This document shows, piece after piece, positions 20,021-28,258 of a stretch of DNA of 64,000 nucleotides (position 1 is the stretch's first letter; the number at the start of each line of letters is the position of its first letter). The DNA is from Paenibacillus senegalimassiliensis (GTDB taxonomy: Bacteria; Bacillota; Bacilli; Paenibacillales; Paenibacillaceae): the NCBI RefSeq assembly GCF_001486585.1, contig NZ_LN909034.1, positions 1 to 64,000 on the forward strand. The letters run 5' to 3'. The notes under the pieces are model-generated. The model was not told where the DNA came from. It was given only the letters and a program-made list of their open reading frames with translations, and did not search any database. Made by a program: the position numbers and the translations under genes.

Positions 20021-20986
20021 TCAGAAGCGCAAGGTCAAATAGATGGCGCAAGCAAGCAGACCTAAGGAGACAACAAAAGCGCCCACCATCCAGTTCGGCG
20101 TGGCCCCCCGCTTGCGCCGCGGCCTTGTGGCGAACCGCTCCGCTACCTGCTCCCGCCATAGACGGCAAGCCTCCGCAGTATCGCGGAACTCCCCGCGCAG
20201 TGCCAGTTGCAGCCAAGCCTTATAGGGCTGAAGCGCCTCGTGATTGTCAACAATCGCAAGCAAGTCCTGCCTGCTGCGCATCTGCGGCAACTGCGTCGCC
20301 GCCTTCTTAAGCGGCTGCTCGGCAAGCATATGTAAGCACACCACAGCAAACGAGAACAAGTCATAGGACGGATCTGCCGTCCGATTACCTGCGTCCCAGA
20401 AACCACGGTCGTACCATTCCGTGAACTGCTTGACGCTTCTCCCTATACTGGTAGCACCGCCGTAATCAATCAGTTCGACCTCGCCATAGGGACCAACGAG
20501 CATATTTTCCGGCTTGAGATCCCCGAACACCCAGCCCGACTCATGCAGACGCTTCAACTGCTGCAGCAATTGCAATCCCGCCGCATCCAGCCAGCGTGGT
20601 CCACGCCGGGCCAGAAACACCCGCAGCGGTTCACCCTGCACATAGCGCATAACATAAAACGGAACCTCCCTGCCCTGGTAAGCATAATCGTCTACCTCCA
20701 CCAGATAAGCGAGATCCCGTTCCGTCGGTCCGCGCCGCCGCCTTTGACGTTGCAGCGCCTTCAGCACATTGATCTCCGATTGGATATCAAGCGTATCGAA
20801 GCCCAGCTTCAGCGCATATAGTTTGTTGTTCTTCTCTCGTTTCACCAAATATACAACGCCGTTCGCACCTTGTCCCAGCAAACGCTGGATGATGTACTTC
20901 CCGCCATGCCAGCGTCCGCGAATTCGCGTCCCCTGCGGCAGGCTGATTTTAAACGACGTAGCCACCGAGGATTCCATCTTGTCCAT
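20021..20986 (-). CDS. yabT: Membrane-anchored Hanks-type Ser/Thr kinase (YabT-like)
   Basis: Eukaryotic-type kinase, 321 residues from the chosen ATG at 20986 (GAGGAG precedes it; the ATG 33 bases upstream has no Shine-Dalgarno). Readable motifs are the glycine loop LGQGANGVVYLV, the lysine in YALKL, the alpha-C glutamate in SEINVL, a catalytic loop VFGDLKPENM (HRD replaced by FGD) and DYG in place of DFG. A single C-terminal transmembrane helix (last 22 residues) anchors it with the kinase inside. B. subtilis YabT acts during spore development. The gene overlaps yabS by 38 nt and precedes tilS, the conserved order. Confidence 0.88.
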   Translation of the reverse strand: MDKMESSVATSFKISLPQGTRIRGRWHGGKYIIQRLLGQGANGVVYLVKREKNNKLYALKLGFDTLDIQSEINVLKALQRQRRRRGPTERDLAYLVEVDDYAYQGREVPFYVMRYVQGEPLRVFLARRGPRWLDAAGLQLLQQLKRLHESGWVFGDLKPENMLVGPYGEVELIDYGGATSIGRSVKQFTEWYDRGFWDAGNRTADPSYDLFSFAVVCLHMLAEQPLKKAATQLPQMRSRQDLLAIVDNHEALQPYKAWLQLALRGEFRDTAEACRLWREQVAERFATRPRRKRGATPNWMVGAFVVSLGLLACAIYLTLRF

Positions 20987-21692
20987 CCGTCTCCTCACGC
21001 CAAGACTTTCCATGTCCATTCAGTGTACCATATTGGATAAATTCCATCACCTTCAAGATGGCCGGGCCCGTAGGAGTAGCGCCCCTCATGGCAATTCGCT
21101 GGAATATGGACCGTGCGGCTCCCAGATCCTCTGTCCAGTCTACATCGAGCACTGCATCTTCACCGCTGTGAGAGCCCGGGAAATGAAATACGGCCAGCTT
21201 GCTCTCCCCTGCTCTTGAACTGAGGCTCAGCATCATATCGCGAATGGCTTCCTCTACGGCACGCAGCTTGGGCTTCATGCTGGCACTGGCATCAATCAGG
21301 AGTGCCACCTGCAATGGGCTGCTCTCACTCAATTCATCGATGACCTCGACAACCTGCGACCGGGTCTCCGGAGGCAAATCGCCCACCGTTTGATCGCCCA
21401 GAATATGCCTGATTTCCTTGTTAACCGCGTGCTGAATCGTCTGTACCACCGTCTTGCGCGTTAACATTTGCATCGTCTGAGCCAAGTTCTCTGTTCCGGC
21501 GATCCGGCTCATGCCGCCCCCCGCCTTGGCGATTTCGCTAATCTCCAAGCTGCCTAGTTCCCCAATCGTGCCATAATCGACGATGCCGATCACATTGACC
21601 GTAATCCCTTCCTGTCTAGCCAACGCCGCTGCCATAACCGGACTATCGCCCACGTTCGAGCAACCGTCCGTAATCAACATAATTTGCTTCAT
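20949..21692 (-). CDS. yabS: von Willebrand factor A domain protein (YabS-like)
   Basis: A 247-residue protein with two regions. The N-terminal half (MLITDGCSNVGDSP...) looks like the C-terminal portion of a VWA fold. A second VWA domain beginning LLIDASASM has the metal-ion-dependent adhesion site DxSxS (about residues 132-136). No signal peptide is visible, so it should be cytoplasmic. It overlaps the kinase gene downstream, matching the B. subtilis spoIIE-yabS-yabT-tilS order. The molecular role is unknown; a partner or substrate of the kinase is plausible from coupling alone. Confidence 0.8.
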   Translation of the reverse strand: MKQIMLITDGCSNVGDSPVMAAALARQEGITVNVIGIVDYGTIGELGSLEISEIAKAGGGMSRIAGTENLAQTMQMLTRKTVVQTIQHAVNKEIRHILGDQTVGDLPPETRSQVVEVIDELSESSPLQVALLIDASASMKPKLRAVEEAIRDMMLSLSSRAGESKLAVFHFPGSHSGEDAVLDVDWTEDLGAARSIFQRIAMRGATPTGPAILKVMEFIQYGTLNGHGKSWREETDGQDGILGGYVV

Positions 21693-21805
21693 TCTGCTTC
21701 CCGCCCTTCTCGGATATCAAAAAATACCTTCTCTCGTATCTAGCATTTCCAGAGTAGGTAGATTTCAAACGAGTCAGTTGTAACGTTAGCGGGACATTCC
21801 CTCAA

Positions 21806-21839
21806 GGCAAAAGAACCTAAGGCCATGGCCTTAAGTTCT
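21806..21839 (-). terminator. Terminator of the opp operon
   Basis: Near-perfect inverted repeat AGAACTTAAGGCC/GGCCTTAGGTTCT (21812-21839) followed by TTTTG on the minus strand. It begins 12 bp after the stop of the hypothetical gene at 21851 and closes the transporter operon before yabS. Confidence 0.75.
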
Positions 21840-21850
21840 GTAGTCCTCAA

Positions 21851-22318
21851 TTATTCGGTTGATGTTGCGTAGCGGTGCTCAATCCGGACTTGGAAATACC
21901 CTACTACAGCAGGGTCAGGCTGACTATCGATGACCCAGTAATCCGGAGTCAGTTGTTCTAATAGTTGATAGCTTGAGGTATCCAACATCAGCCCGGTTAA
22001 TTTCGTAGCGTGCAGTTGATAATCTCGCTCAGGCTGGAGTCCGAATTTGATATCAAGCAAGCTGCGAAGACCACCTATCGTCATAAATTTGAATGTATAG
22101 CCACTCCGGACGGCTTCCGCGAACTCCGCAGCATGGACACTCGTATATTCCAGAAATTCAGTCCACCCCAGTTCCGCACTAATCCGTTCCTTGAACTCAG
22201 CTTCATCCCGGCGCCCAACCAGGTCCAACACCTCACGATTTGAATATCCCTTAGCGCGAATGAGCTCCAGACGGAGTGCATAAGGCTGTGGCAACCCCGC
22301 AGTCAATCCATCTCCCAA
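21851..22318 (-). CDS. Conserved-looking hypothetical protein at the end of the opp operon
   Basis: I do not recognise this 155-residue protein. It is soluble, with no signal peptide or membrane segment, and starts at a TTG with AAGGGGAG seven bases upstream. Recognisable traits are an N-terminal LELIRAKGYSNREVLDLVGR helix pair, an FTIGG-like segment (FKFMTIGGLRSLLDIKFGL) and a C-terminal half rich in Tyr and Asp. It lies 47 bp after oppF and before the operon terminator, so it is probably cotranscribed with the transporter. It has normal composition for the region and looks like a true gene. Confidence 0.65.
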   Translation of the reverse strand: MGDGLTAGLPQPYALRLELIRAKGYSNREVLDLVGRRDEAEFKERISAELGWTEFLEYTSVHAAEFAEAVRSGYTFKFMTIGGLRSLLDIKFGLQPERDYQLHATKLTGLMLDTSSYQLLEQLTPDYWVIDSQPDPAVVGYFQVRIEHRYATSTE

Positions 22319-22365
22319 AAAGATCTCCCCTTCATCAAAAAGTAAAAGTAACTAATACATTCCAG

Positions 22366-23331
22366 TCAGACCCAGTGACAAGCGACGTAGTGATTACTGC
22401 CAACATTGCGCATGTTCGGTATTTGCTCCCGACACTCCGACGTGGCGAACGGACACCTTGTATGGAATTTGCAACCGGAAGGCGGATTCGCCGGGCTGGG
22501 AATATCCCCCTTCAGAATGATTCGTTCCCGCTTCAACCGCGGAATGGGCATCGGCACGGCCGACAGCAATGCTTTGGTATACGGGTGAAGGGGATGAAGG
22601 AACAATTCGTCCCGGGTCGCCGTCTCGACCATTCCTCCCAAATACATGACGCCCACATGCGAGCAAAGATGCTCTACCACGCTAAGATCATGAGAGATGA
22701 ATAGATAGGTCAGGCCCTGGCTTTCCTGTAGCTTGCGAAACAGGTTGATGATCTGTGCCTGAATGGACACGTCCAGCGCAGAGACTGGCTCATCAGCAAT
22801 CATTAAGTCAGGATTCAGAATGAGCGCCCGGGCAATGCCAATTCGCTGACGTTGTCCACCAGAAAATTCATGGGGATACCGATCAATATGATATGAGGAT
22901 AACCCGCAGGAGTTCAGCACCTCCAACACCCGCTCTCTGATCTCCCCTTTGCCCAACAATCCGTGGTCCAGCAAGGCTTCCCCGATGGCATCGCCTACTC
23001 TAATTCGTGGGTTCAGGGAGCCGTAGGGGTCCTGAAAAATCATTTGCAGCTTCGGACGCAGTCTGCGCAATTCATCGCCTTGCAAGCTATGCAAATCTGT
23101 TCCCCGGAACATGATTTCGCCATCTGTCTTCTCGGTAAGTCGAACGATGCTTCGACCCACCGTGCTTTTACCGCTGCCCGACTCGCCGACGAGCCCAAAG
23201 GTCTCTCCTTCCTGAATCGTGATGCTGATATCGTCAACAGCCTTGACTTGACCTGTCGTTCTTCCTAACAATCCCGTTTTGATAGGAAAATACTTCTTCA
23301 AATGCCTTATCTCCAACAAGGGTTCAGCCAT
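22366..23331 (-). CDS. Oligopeptide/dipeptide ABC transporter ATPase, OppF/DppF type
   Basis: One of two nucleotide-binding subunits of a peptide- or nickel-type importer. The 321-residue protein has Walker A GESGSGKST (about residues 50-58), the Q-loop in MIFQDPYGSLNPR, the ABC signature FSGGQRQRIGIARAL, Walker B LMIADEPVSALD and an H-loop in FISHDLSVV. It ends with the oligopeptide-transporter C-terminal cysteine-containing segment (CKFHTRCPFAT...C) that in relatives binds an iron-sulfur cluster. It overlaps the partner ATPase gene by 8 nt. Confidence 0.94.
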   Translation of the reverse strand: MAEPLLEIRHLKKYFPIKTGLLGRTTGQVKAVDDISITIQEGETFGLVGESGSGKSTVGRSIVRLTEKTDGEIMFRGTDLHSLQGDELRRLRPKLQMIFQDPYGSLNPRIRVGDAIGEALLDHGLLGKGEIRERVLEVLNSCGLSSYHIDRYPHEFSGGQRQRIGIARALILNPDLMIADEPVSALDVSIQAQIINLFRKLQESQGLTYLFISHDLSVVEHLCSHVGVMYLGGMVETATRDELFLHPLHPYTKALLSAVPMPIPRLKRERIILKGDIPSPANPPSGCKFHTRCPFATSECREQIPNMRNVGSNHYVACHWV

Positions 23332-24307
23332 GATGTGCTACCTCCCCATATAGCCAGCAGGCCGCCTTCTGCTGATGACCTACCACTCCTAGCTCTGGCT
23401 CCTGCGTCCGGCAAATCGCCATACAATGTTCGCAGCGGTCGTGGAAATAGCAATACGGCTGTAATTCCAATAAATTAGGCACCTGGCCAGGGATAGAGAA
23501 TAATTCCTCCTGCCGCTGGCCCAGCACAGGCTTAGACCTCAAGAGACCTTGCGTATATGGGTGCTTTGGGTCTTCGAACAGCTTGGTCACTTCGCCCTCC
23601 TCCACAATCTTGCCGGCATACATCACGACGACATAGTCAGCCATTTCGGCAACGACACCCAGATCGTGCGTAATCAGCAGAATCGCCATGCCCGACTCCT
23701 CCTTGATTTGACGCAGCATATCCAGAATCTGCGCCTGAATCGTAACATCGAGGGCCGTGGTTGGCTCGTCGGCAATCAAGAGCTTGGGGCCACAAGAGAT
23801 CGCCATAGCAATCATAATCCGTTGCAGCATACCTCCACTCAGCTCATGGGGGTAACTATTCATGATCTGCTTGGAACGCGAAATCCCCACTTGTTCAATA
23901 AGTGCAGTCGCCCGTTCCCTTGCTACTTTTTTATTTAGCTTCAGGTGCTCCATCATCGGCTCGATTAACTGTTCACCAATGGTCAACACCGGATTTAACG
24001 AAGACATCGGCTCCTGAAAGATCATGGCAATCTCATGACCACGAATCGCTCTGATCTCGGCTTTGTTTAGAGATAGCAAGTCGGTGTCTTGGAAGGTAAT
24101 TCGCCCGTCAATGGCTACGCCAAGCCCACCTTGCAGCAGTCCCATTACGGACATAGCCGTAACACTCTTACCACAGCCGGATTCACCGACAATACAGACG
24201 GTTTCGCCTTGGAGAATTCGCAGGCTCACCTCGTCAACCGCCTTGATTCGCCCTTCTTCCGTGATGAAATGCGTGCTTAATCCTTCGATCTTTAGCAAAG
24301 CTGACAT
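23324..24307 (-). CDS. Oligopeptide/dipeptide ABC transporter ATPase, OppD/DppD type
   Basis: Partner ATPase, 327 residues. Walker A is GESGCGKS (about residues 40-47), the Q-loop is in MIFQEPMSSLNPV, the signature is LSGGMLQRIMIAMA, Walker B is LLIADEPTTALD and the H-loop is in LITHDLGVV. The signature carries ML where many relatives have MRQR, a minor deviation. The C-terminal cysteine segment (CYFHDRCEHCMAICR) is present. It starts 10 bp after the OppC-type permease gene. Confidence 0.94.
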   Translation of the reverse strand: MSALLKIEGLSTHFITEEGRIKAVDEVSLRILQGETVCIVGESGCGKSVTAMSVMGLLQGGLGVAIDGRITFQDTDLLSLNKAEIRAIRGHEIAMIFQEPMSSLNPVLTIGEQLIEPMMEHLKLNKKVARERATALIEQVGISRSKQIMNSYPHELSGGMLQRIMIAMAISCGPKLLIADEPTTALDVTIQAQILDMLRQIKEESGMAILLITHDLGVVAEMADYVVVMYAGKIVEEGEVTKLFEDPKHPYTQGLLRSKPVLGQRQEELFSIPGQVPNLLELQPYCYFHDRCEHCMAICRTQEPELGVVGHQQKAACWLYGEVAHHG

Positions 24308-24317
24308 GATTGTTCAC

Positions 24318-25253
24318 CTACCTCTTCAATTTGGGGTCCAGTACGTCCCGCAACCCGTCACCAAACAGATTAATAGCTATGACGGTAGCAAAGATGGATA
24401 GTCCCGGCGGAATCCATAACCAAGGCCGTTGCTGGAAGTCAATCATATTGTTGGCGGCATCGATCATATTGCCCCAGGTCGGCGTAGGTGGCATAACGCC
24501 AAGCCCGAAGAAGCTTAACACCGATTCGCTGAGAATAGCTCCACCAATATTAAGCGTAGCCATGACGATGATAAGCGGCACCAGGTTGGGCAGCAGATGA
24601 TGAAGCAGCTTGCGGCGATCTCGGAGTCCCAGCACCACCGCAGCATGCATGAATTCCTGTTCCCGCAGGCTAAGCAATTGACCCCGGATCATTCGGGCAA
24701 GCCCCGGCCAGTTCACCAGGCTTAACATCAGCATCACGATATACATCCGGTAGTCAGTAGGCACTTTCCATTCGGATAGCAGGGCCCCGGAAATAAATAA
24801 TAGTGGCAAGCCGGGAATGGTTAGCAGCAGATCTGCTATTCTCATAATAATCTGATCTACGATGCCGCGATAATATCCTGCGAGAGCCCCTAACAAAGTA
24901 CCAAGAAAAACGGATAGCGCCATAGAAGCGAGGCCAACGGTAAGCGAAATTCTGCCCGCTTGCAGCACACGCGTAAGCACATCCCTTCCCAGCTTGTCTG
25001 TACCTAACCAATGCTGCCAGCTAGGCGGCTTGTTCATGATGGACATATTGATCTTATTGTCGGCATAAGGCGAGAATAGGGGGCCGATAAAGCAAGCCAA
25101 GAACATAAAGGCAACAACGATAAAGCCCGACACCGCCAGCTTGTTGCGAAGTAAATGGCGTAGCGCTTGCTTCCAGAGCGATGGCTTCTTGTACCTTGTT
25201 TCCGATTTCTGTGATTCTGCTGCCCGCGCCGTGTGCGGTTCCATTAGTGTCAT
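24318..25253 (-). CDS. Peptide/nickel ABC transporter permease, OppC/DppC type
   Basis: Integral membrane permease, 311 residues. A cytoplasmic N-terminus (about 30 residues) precedes a first membrane helix (AVSGFIVVAFMFLACFIGP) and a binding-protein-dependent transport domain with five further helices. The LGTDKLGRDVLTRVLQAGRISLTVGL stretch is the hallmark of OppC/DppC proteins, and the EAA-like loop is LGLRDRRKLLHHLLPNLVPL. It lies between the OppB-type permease and the ATPase genes. Confidence 0.94.
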   Translation of the reverse strand: MTLMEPHTARAAESQKSETRYKKPSLWKQALRHLLRNKLAVSGFIVVAFMFLACFIGPLFSPYADNKINMSIMNKPPSWQHWLGTDKLGRDVLTRVLQAGRISLTVGLASMALSVFLGTLLGALAGYYRGIVDQIIMRIADLLLTIPGLPLLFISGALLSEWKVPTDYRMYIVMLMLSLVNWPGLARMIRGQLLSLREQEFMHAAVVLGLRDRRKLLHHLLPNLVPLIIVMATLNIGGAILSESVLSFFGLGVMPPTPTWGNMIDAANNMIDFQQRPWLWIPPGLSIFATVIAINLFGDGLRDVLDPKLKR

Positions 25254-25265
25254 GTTGACTCCCTC

Positions 25266-26240
25266 CTAATGTAATCTGACACGCGGGTCAGCGAGATGAT
25301 AGAGAAGATCAGATATTAAGGTCCCGATCACGGTCAGGATAGCAATCAGCATCGTAAACCCCATCAATAGAGGGTAATCCCTCACGGAGAAGGAAGACAT
25401 ATATAACTGCCCGATTCCCGGCCAATTGAAGATTTTCTCTATAATTAAAGAGCCTCCAAACAGTGCGGGCAATTCAAAACCAACCAAGGTTATGGCCGGA
25501 AGCAGGGCATTACGCAAAGCATGGCGATACAGCACCTTGCCCTCCTTTAACCCTTTAGCACGGGCCGTTCTTATATAGTCCTGCTTGATCACCTCGATCA
25601 TGTTGGTACGGAAATACCGTGTCAATGAACCTACACCCAGAATGGTCATGACGATAACCGGCAGCGCCATATGATGAATGACTTCCTTGATATAGGCCAT
25701 CCCGGTTGCATTACTCCCCGTAGTCAGCATCCCCCCCGGCGGCAGCCATTTAAAGTCCACAGCAAGAACCTTAATTAGAAACAGGCCGATAAAAAAGGAC
25801 GGTAGCGACATGGCTGCGAAGATAAGTAAAAGCACCAATGTATCGAACCAGGAATACTGCTTATAGGCCGACACTACACCCACAACCACTGCTATGAACC
25901 AGGTCAGAAAGGTAGATACCGCCGCTAGTAAGAAAGAGTTCCAAATATAATCGTTAAACAGGGTTAAGACCGGTCGTTGCTGAGCGAGTGAATAACCAAA
26001 ATTCCCATGAAAAGCGTTGTTCATCCAAGTAGCATATCGCTCCAATAAAGGCTTGTTGAGACCATAAATCTCGCGGAGCTCGGCTTTTCTCTCAGGAGTG
26101 AGCTTGATGTTTCCGCTAATGAAATCCCCAGGGGTCAGGGCATATAAACAAAATATCAACAACGAAGCGGCAAGGAGAATGACCGCCATGTAGATCAACC
26201 GTTTGGTGATGTAAGTGCTCATAAGTAGCTCCTTAGACAA
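25266..26240 (-). CDS. Peptide/nickel ABC transporter permease, OppB/DppB type
   Basis: Membrane permease, 324 residues, with six predicted transmembrane helices. The first spans about residues 12-30. The GDFISGNIKLTPERKAELREIYGL periplasmic-type segment and NFGYSLAQQRPV are typical of OppB/DppB. The EAA-like loop is ARAKGLKEGKVLYRHALRNALLP. It is separated from the binding-protein gene by 46 bp that hold a very GC-rich hairpin, and is followed 12 bp later by the OppC-type gene. Confidence 0.94.
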   Translation of the reverse strand: MSKELLMSTYITKRLIYMAVILLAASLLIFCLYALTPGDFISGNIKLTPERKAELREIYGLNKPLLERYATWMNNAFHGNFGYSLAQQRPVLTLFNDYIWNSFLLAAVSTFLTWFIAVVVGVVSAYKQYSWFDTLVLLLIFAAMSLPSFFIGLFLIKVLAVDFKWLPPGGMLTTGSNATGMAYIKEVIHHMALPVIVMTILGVGSLTRYFRTNMIEVIKQDYIRTARAKGLKEGKVLYRHALRNALLPAITLVGFELPALFGGSLIIEKIFNWPGIGQLYMSSFSVRDYPLLMGFTMLIAILTVIGTLISDLLYHLADPRVRLH

Positions 26241-26241
26241 G

Positions 26242-26280
26242 CCACCCCCCTCGCGCGTTCACCAACGCGAGGGGGGGCGG
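26242..26280. repeat. GC-rich intergenic hairpin between binding-protein and permease genes
   Basis: Inverted repeat with an 11-pair core CCCCCCTCGCG/CGCGAGGGGGG (26245-26255 with 26266-26276). On the minus strand no T-tract follows, so it is not a classic terminator for the operon. It fits the stabilising or differential-expression hairpins often seen after binding-protein genes. On the plus strand it is followed by seven T and would act as a terminator, though no plus-strand gene precedes it. Confidence 0.6.
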
Positions 26281-26286
26281 ATTTTT

Positions 26287-28038
26287 TTATTTAAGAGTCC
26301 AATTTGGCAGGCTGGAGGAGAGTCCCGTAAACGGACTAACAGATAAATTCTCGATCCGGCCATTGTAGGCGTAGACTGTCTTCTTGTAGTTGGTGAATAT
26401 CACTGGCAACTCATCATTCAAGAGTTGGAATAGCTCCTGATAAGCTGCCTTACGTTGCTCGATATCGCTGGTAGCCAGGGCTTTGTCGTACAACTCTTTT
26501 ACCTTGGGATTGTCATACCCTTCAATTTCCCCGTTCACAAACTTCTGCACGCCCTCGGAAGGATCGGTGAGCATCGGTGTTGAGAATGAAGCGACATCGT
26601 AATCTCCACTTTCCACCTTCGAGATTAATGCGTTAAAGTCGGCAAAGACCTCCGGTTGAAAATCAACCCCGATGGCCGCCAGGTTCTCGGTAGCGACGGC
26701 GATAAAAATATCATTTTGTGCATTCTTATAACCCAGGTAATGAAGCGTCAGCTTCTGACCATCCTTCTCACGGATACCGTTCGCTCCTACCGTCCACCCT
26801 GCCTCATCCAGCAGTTGGCCCGCCTGCTCAGAATCAAAGGCATAGCTATTGATTCCCTCTTCGGTGTAAGCCCACGAGATTGGCGATGCCGGGATGTTAG
26901 CCACACTGCCAGCACCCTGGTTAGCATCGACATAGATACTTTGACGATCCAGGCCAACTGCCAGCGCTTGTCTTACTCTCTTATCCTTCAACTGTTCATG
27001 TTCCAGATTCAATTGCAGATATCCATAGGTGCTTGGCGTATACGGCAAAATATTAACAAAGCCCAAGCTCTTTAATTTCTCAATATTTTCCGTAGTTGCA
27101 CTGAAGGAAGAATAATCAACTTCACCTGTCTCCAGATACTGCCACACATCCCCTTCAGAGGTTTTATAAATAAAGCGCGGTGTTTTTGGAGGTCCCGCAT
27201 AATAGTGCTCATTAGCTACATAACGAACCTCTTGGCCGGGAATAAATTTCTCCAGCACATAGGGACCGTTGCCCAGCGGCTTCTCATGCAGCTTCTTGAT
27301 ATAATCCAGTTCACCAAATGTATAATCCTTGCCATAATACGCCTTGGACAAGATATCTCCGCCAAGAATAACCAAAGCGGTCGCATTAGGACTCTGTAAT
27401 TGAGCCGAAACGGTCAACGAATCGGTAATGGTGATTCCAGAGATACCATCGACAGTACCGGACTTGTAATCCTCCCCACCCTCAATACCCAGTGCTGGAA
27501 TTTGAGAGTCTCCGTCATAAGACTTGTCATGTAACAAGGTCCAGGTGAACGCAACATCCTCTGCGGTTAGTGGCGACCCGTCGCTGAACTTTAAATCCTG
27601 GCGTAGATGAAAGGTATAGGTAAGCTGATCGGATGAAACCTCCCAGCTCTCCGCCAGTCCCGGTGTGGGCAGGCCGCTATCATCGACGGTAACCAATGGC
27701 GTATACAGCAGAGACGAAACATTGCCATCGTAGCCGCTTTGCTGGAAGTACGGAGTGAATGCCCCACTTGGATCAGTTAACCCGACAATAATGGTATCCG
27801 TTCTCTCCTTGGCTACGTTGGGTAGCTTGGATAGATCGCTAGCTGCAATAAGCTGTAAATCCTCCGTTAAATTCTCAGTATCGCCGCCCGTCTCCCCCGC
27901 TGTATTTTGGCTATTTTGAGCTTGCGTTGCTCCTGCGTTCGGTGCGGCAGAATTGCCCCCTTTACTCGCGCAAGCCGACAATAGCAGCACCCCAACCAGC
28001 ATAATGGTAAACCATACCGTAGATCTTTTTCTGTCCAT
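26287..28038 (-). CDS. Peptide/nickel ABC transporter substrate-binding lipoprotein (SBP family 5)
   Basis: Extracellular receptor of the importer, 583 residues from the ATG at 28038. An upstream in-frame ATG at 28137 would add 33 residues and lies inside the promoter. The signal peptide has the lipobox LLLSAC, followed by a Ser/Ala/Asn/Gln linker. The SBP_bac_5 body is recognisable: LTYTFHLRQDLKFSDGSPLTAEDVAFTW, NGPYVLEKFIPGQEV and LKDKRVRQALAVGLDR. Ligand specificity (peptide, nickel or other) cannot be told from sequence. It is the first gene of the operon. Confidence 0.93.
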   Translation of the reverse strand: MDRKRSTVWFTIMLVGVLLLSACASKGGNSAAPNAGATQAQNSQNTAGETGGDTENLTEDLQLIAASDLSKLPNVAKERTDTIIVGLTDPSGAFTPYFQQSGYDGNVSSLLYTPLVTVDDSGLPTPGLAESWEVSSDQLTYTFHLRQDLKFSDGSPLTAEDVAFTWTLLHDKSYDGDSQIPALGIEGGEDYKSGTVDGISGITITDSLTVSAQLQSPNATALVILGGDILSKAYYGKDYTFGELDYIKKLHEKPLGNGPYVLEKFIPGQEVRYVANEHYYAGPPKTPRFIYKTSEGDVWQYLETGEVDYSSFSATTENIEKLKSLGFVNILPYTPSTYGYLQLNLEHEQLKDKRVRQALAVGLDRQSIYVDANQGAGSVANIPASPISWAYTEEGINSYAFDSEQAGQLLDEAGWTVGANGIREKDGQKLTLHYLGYKNAQNDIFIAVATENLAAIGVDFQPEVFADFNALISKVESGDYDVASFSTPMLTDPSEGVQKFVNGEIEGYDNPKVKELYDKALATSDIEQRKAAYQELFQLLNDELPVIFTNYKKTVYAYNGRIENLSVSPFTGLSSSLPNWTLK

Positions 28039-28126
28039 CTCCCTCACTCTTCCCCTTTCGCAAGCTAATTTCCAAAATTCAATACTCTTAAATTCCGATA
28101 AGATAACAAGGCTATATGATTTCAAT

Positions 28127-28155
28127 ATTATACGCAACTCTATTTGTTCTGTAAA
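28127..28155 (-). promoter_or_regulatory. Sigma-A promoter of the opp operon
   Basis: On the minus strand, -35 TTTACA (28150-28155), 17-bp spacer, perfect -10 TATAAT (28127-28132). The leader is about 80 nt. Confidence 0.75.
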
Positions 28156-28189
28156 TAGAGAACCATTTTATTTTTCTTTATATAGAGAA
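28138..28189. promoter_or_regulatory. Putative operator overlapping the opp promoter
   Basis: A perfect inverted repeat CTCTATTT/AAATAGAG with a 7-nt spacer (28138-28160) covers the -35 and spacer of the opp promoter. A further half-site TATAGAGAA occurs at 28181-28189, matching AAATAGAGAA at 28153-28162. Arrangement next to an ArsR-like regulator gene suggests that protein as ligand. This is inference. Confidence 0.5.
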
Positions 28190-28194
28190 TGAAC

Positions 28195-28228
28195 AACAAA
28201 AAACTCCCTTCCGTCCTCGGAAGAGAGT
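28195..28228 (-). terminator. Terminator of the ArsR-like regulator gene
   Basis: Eleven-pair stem ACTCTCTTCCG/CGGAAGGGAGT (one G-U pair, four-base loop, 28203-28228) followed by six T on the minus strand. It lies 30 bp after the regulator stop and just before the opp promoter. Confidence 0.85.
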
Positions 28229-28258
28229 CACTTATGCGTTTCAATCTGTGAATAATGG

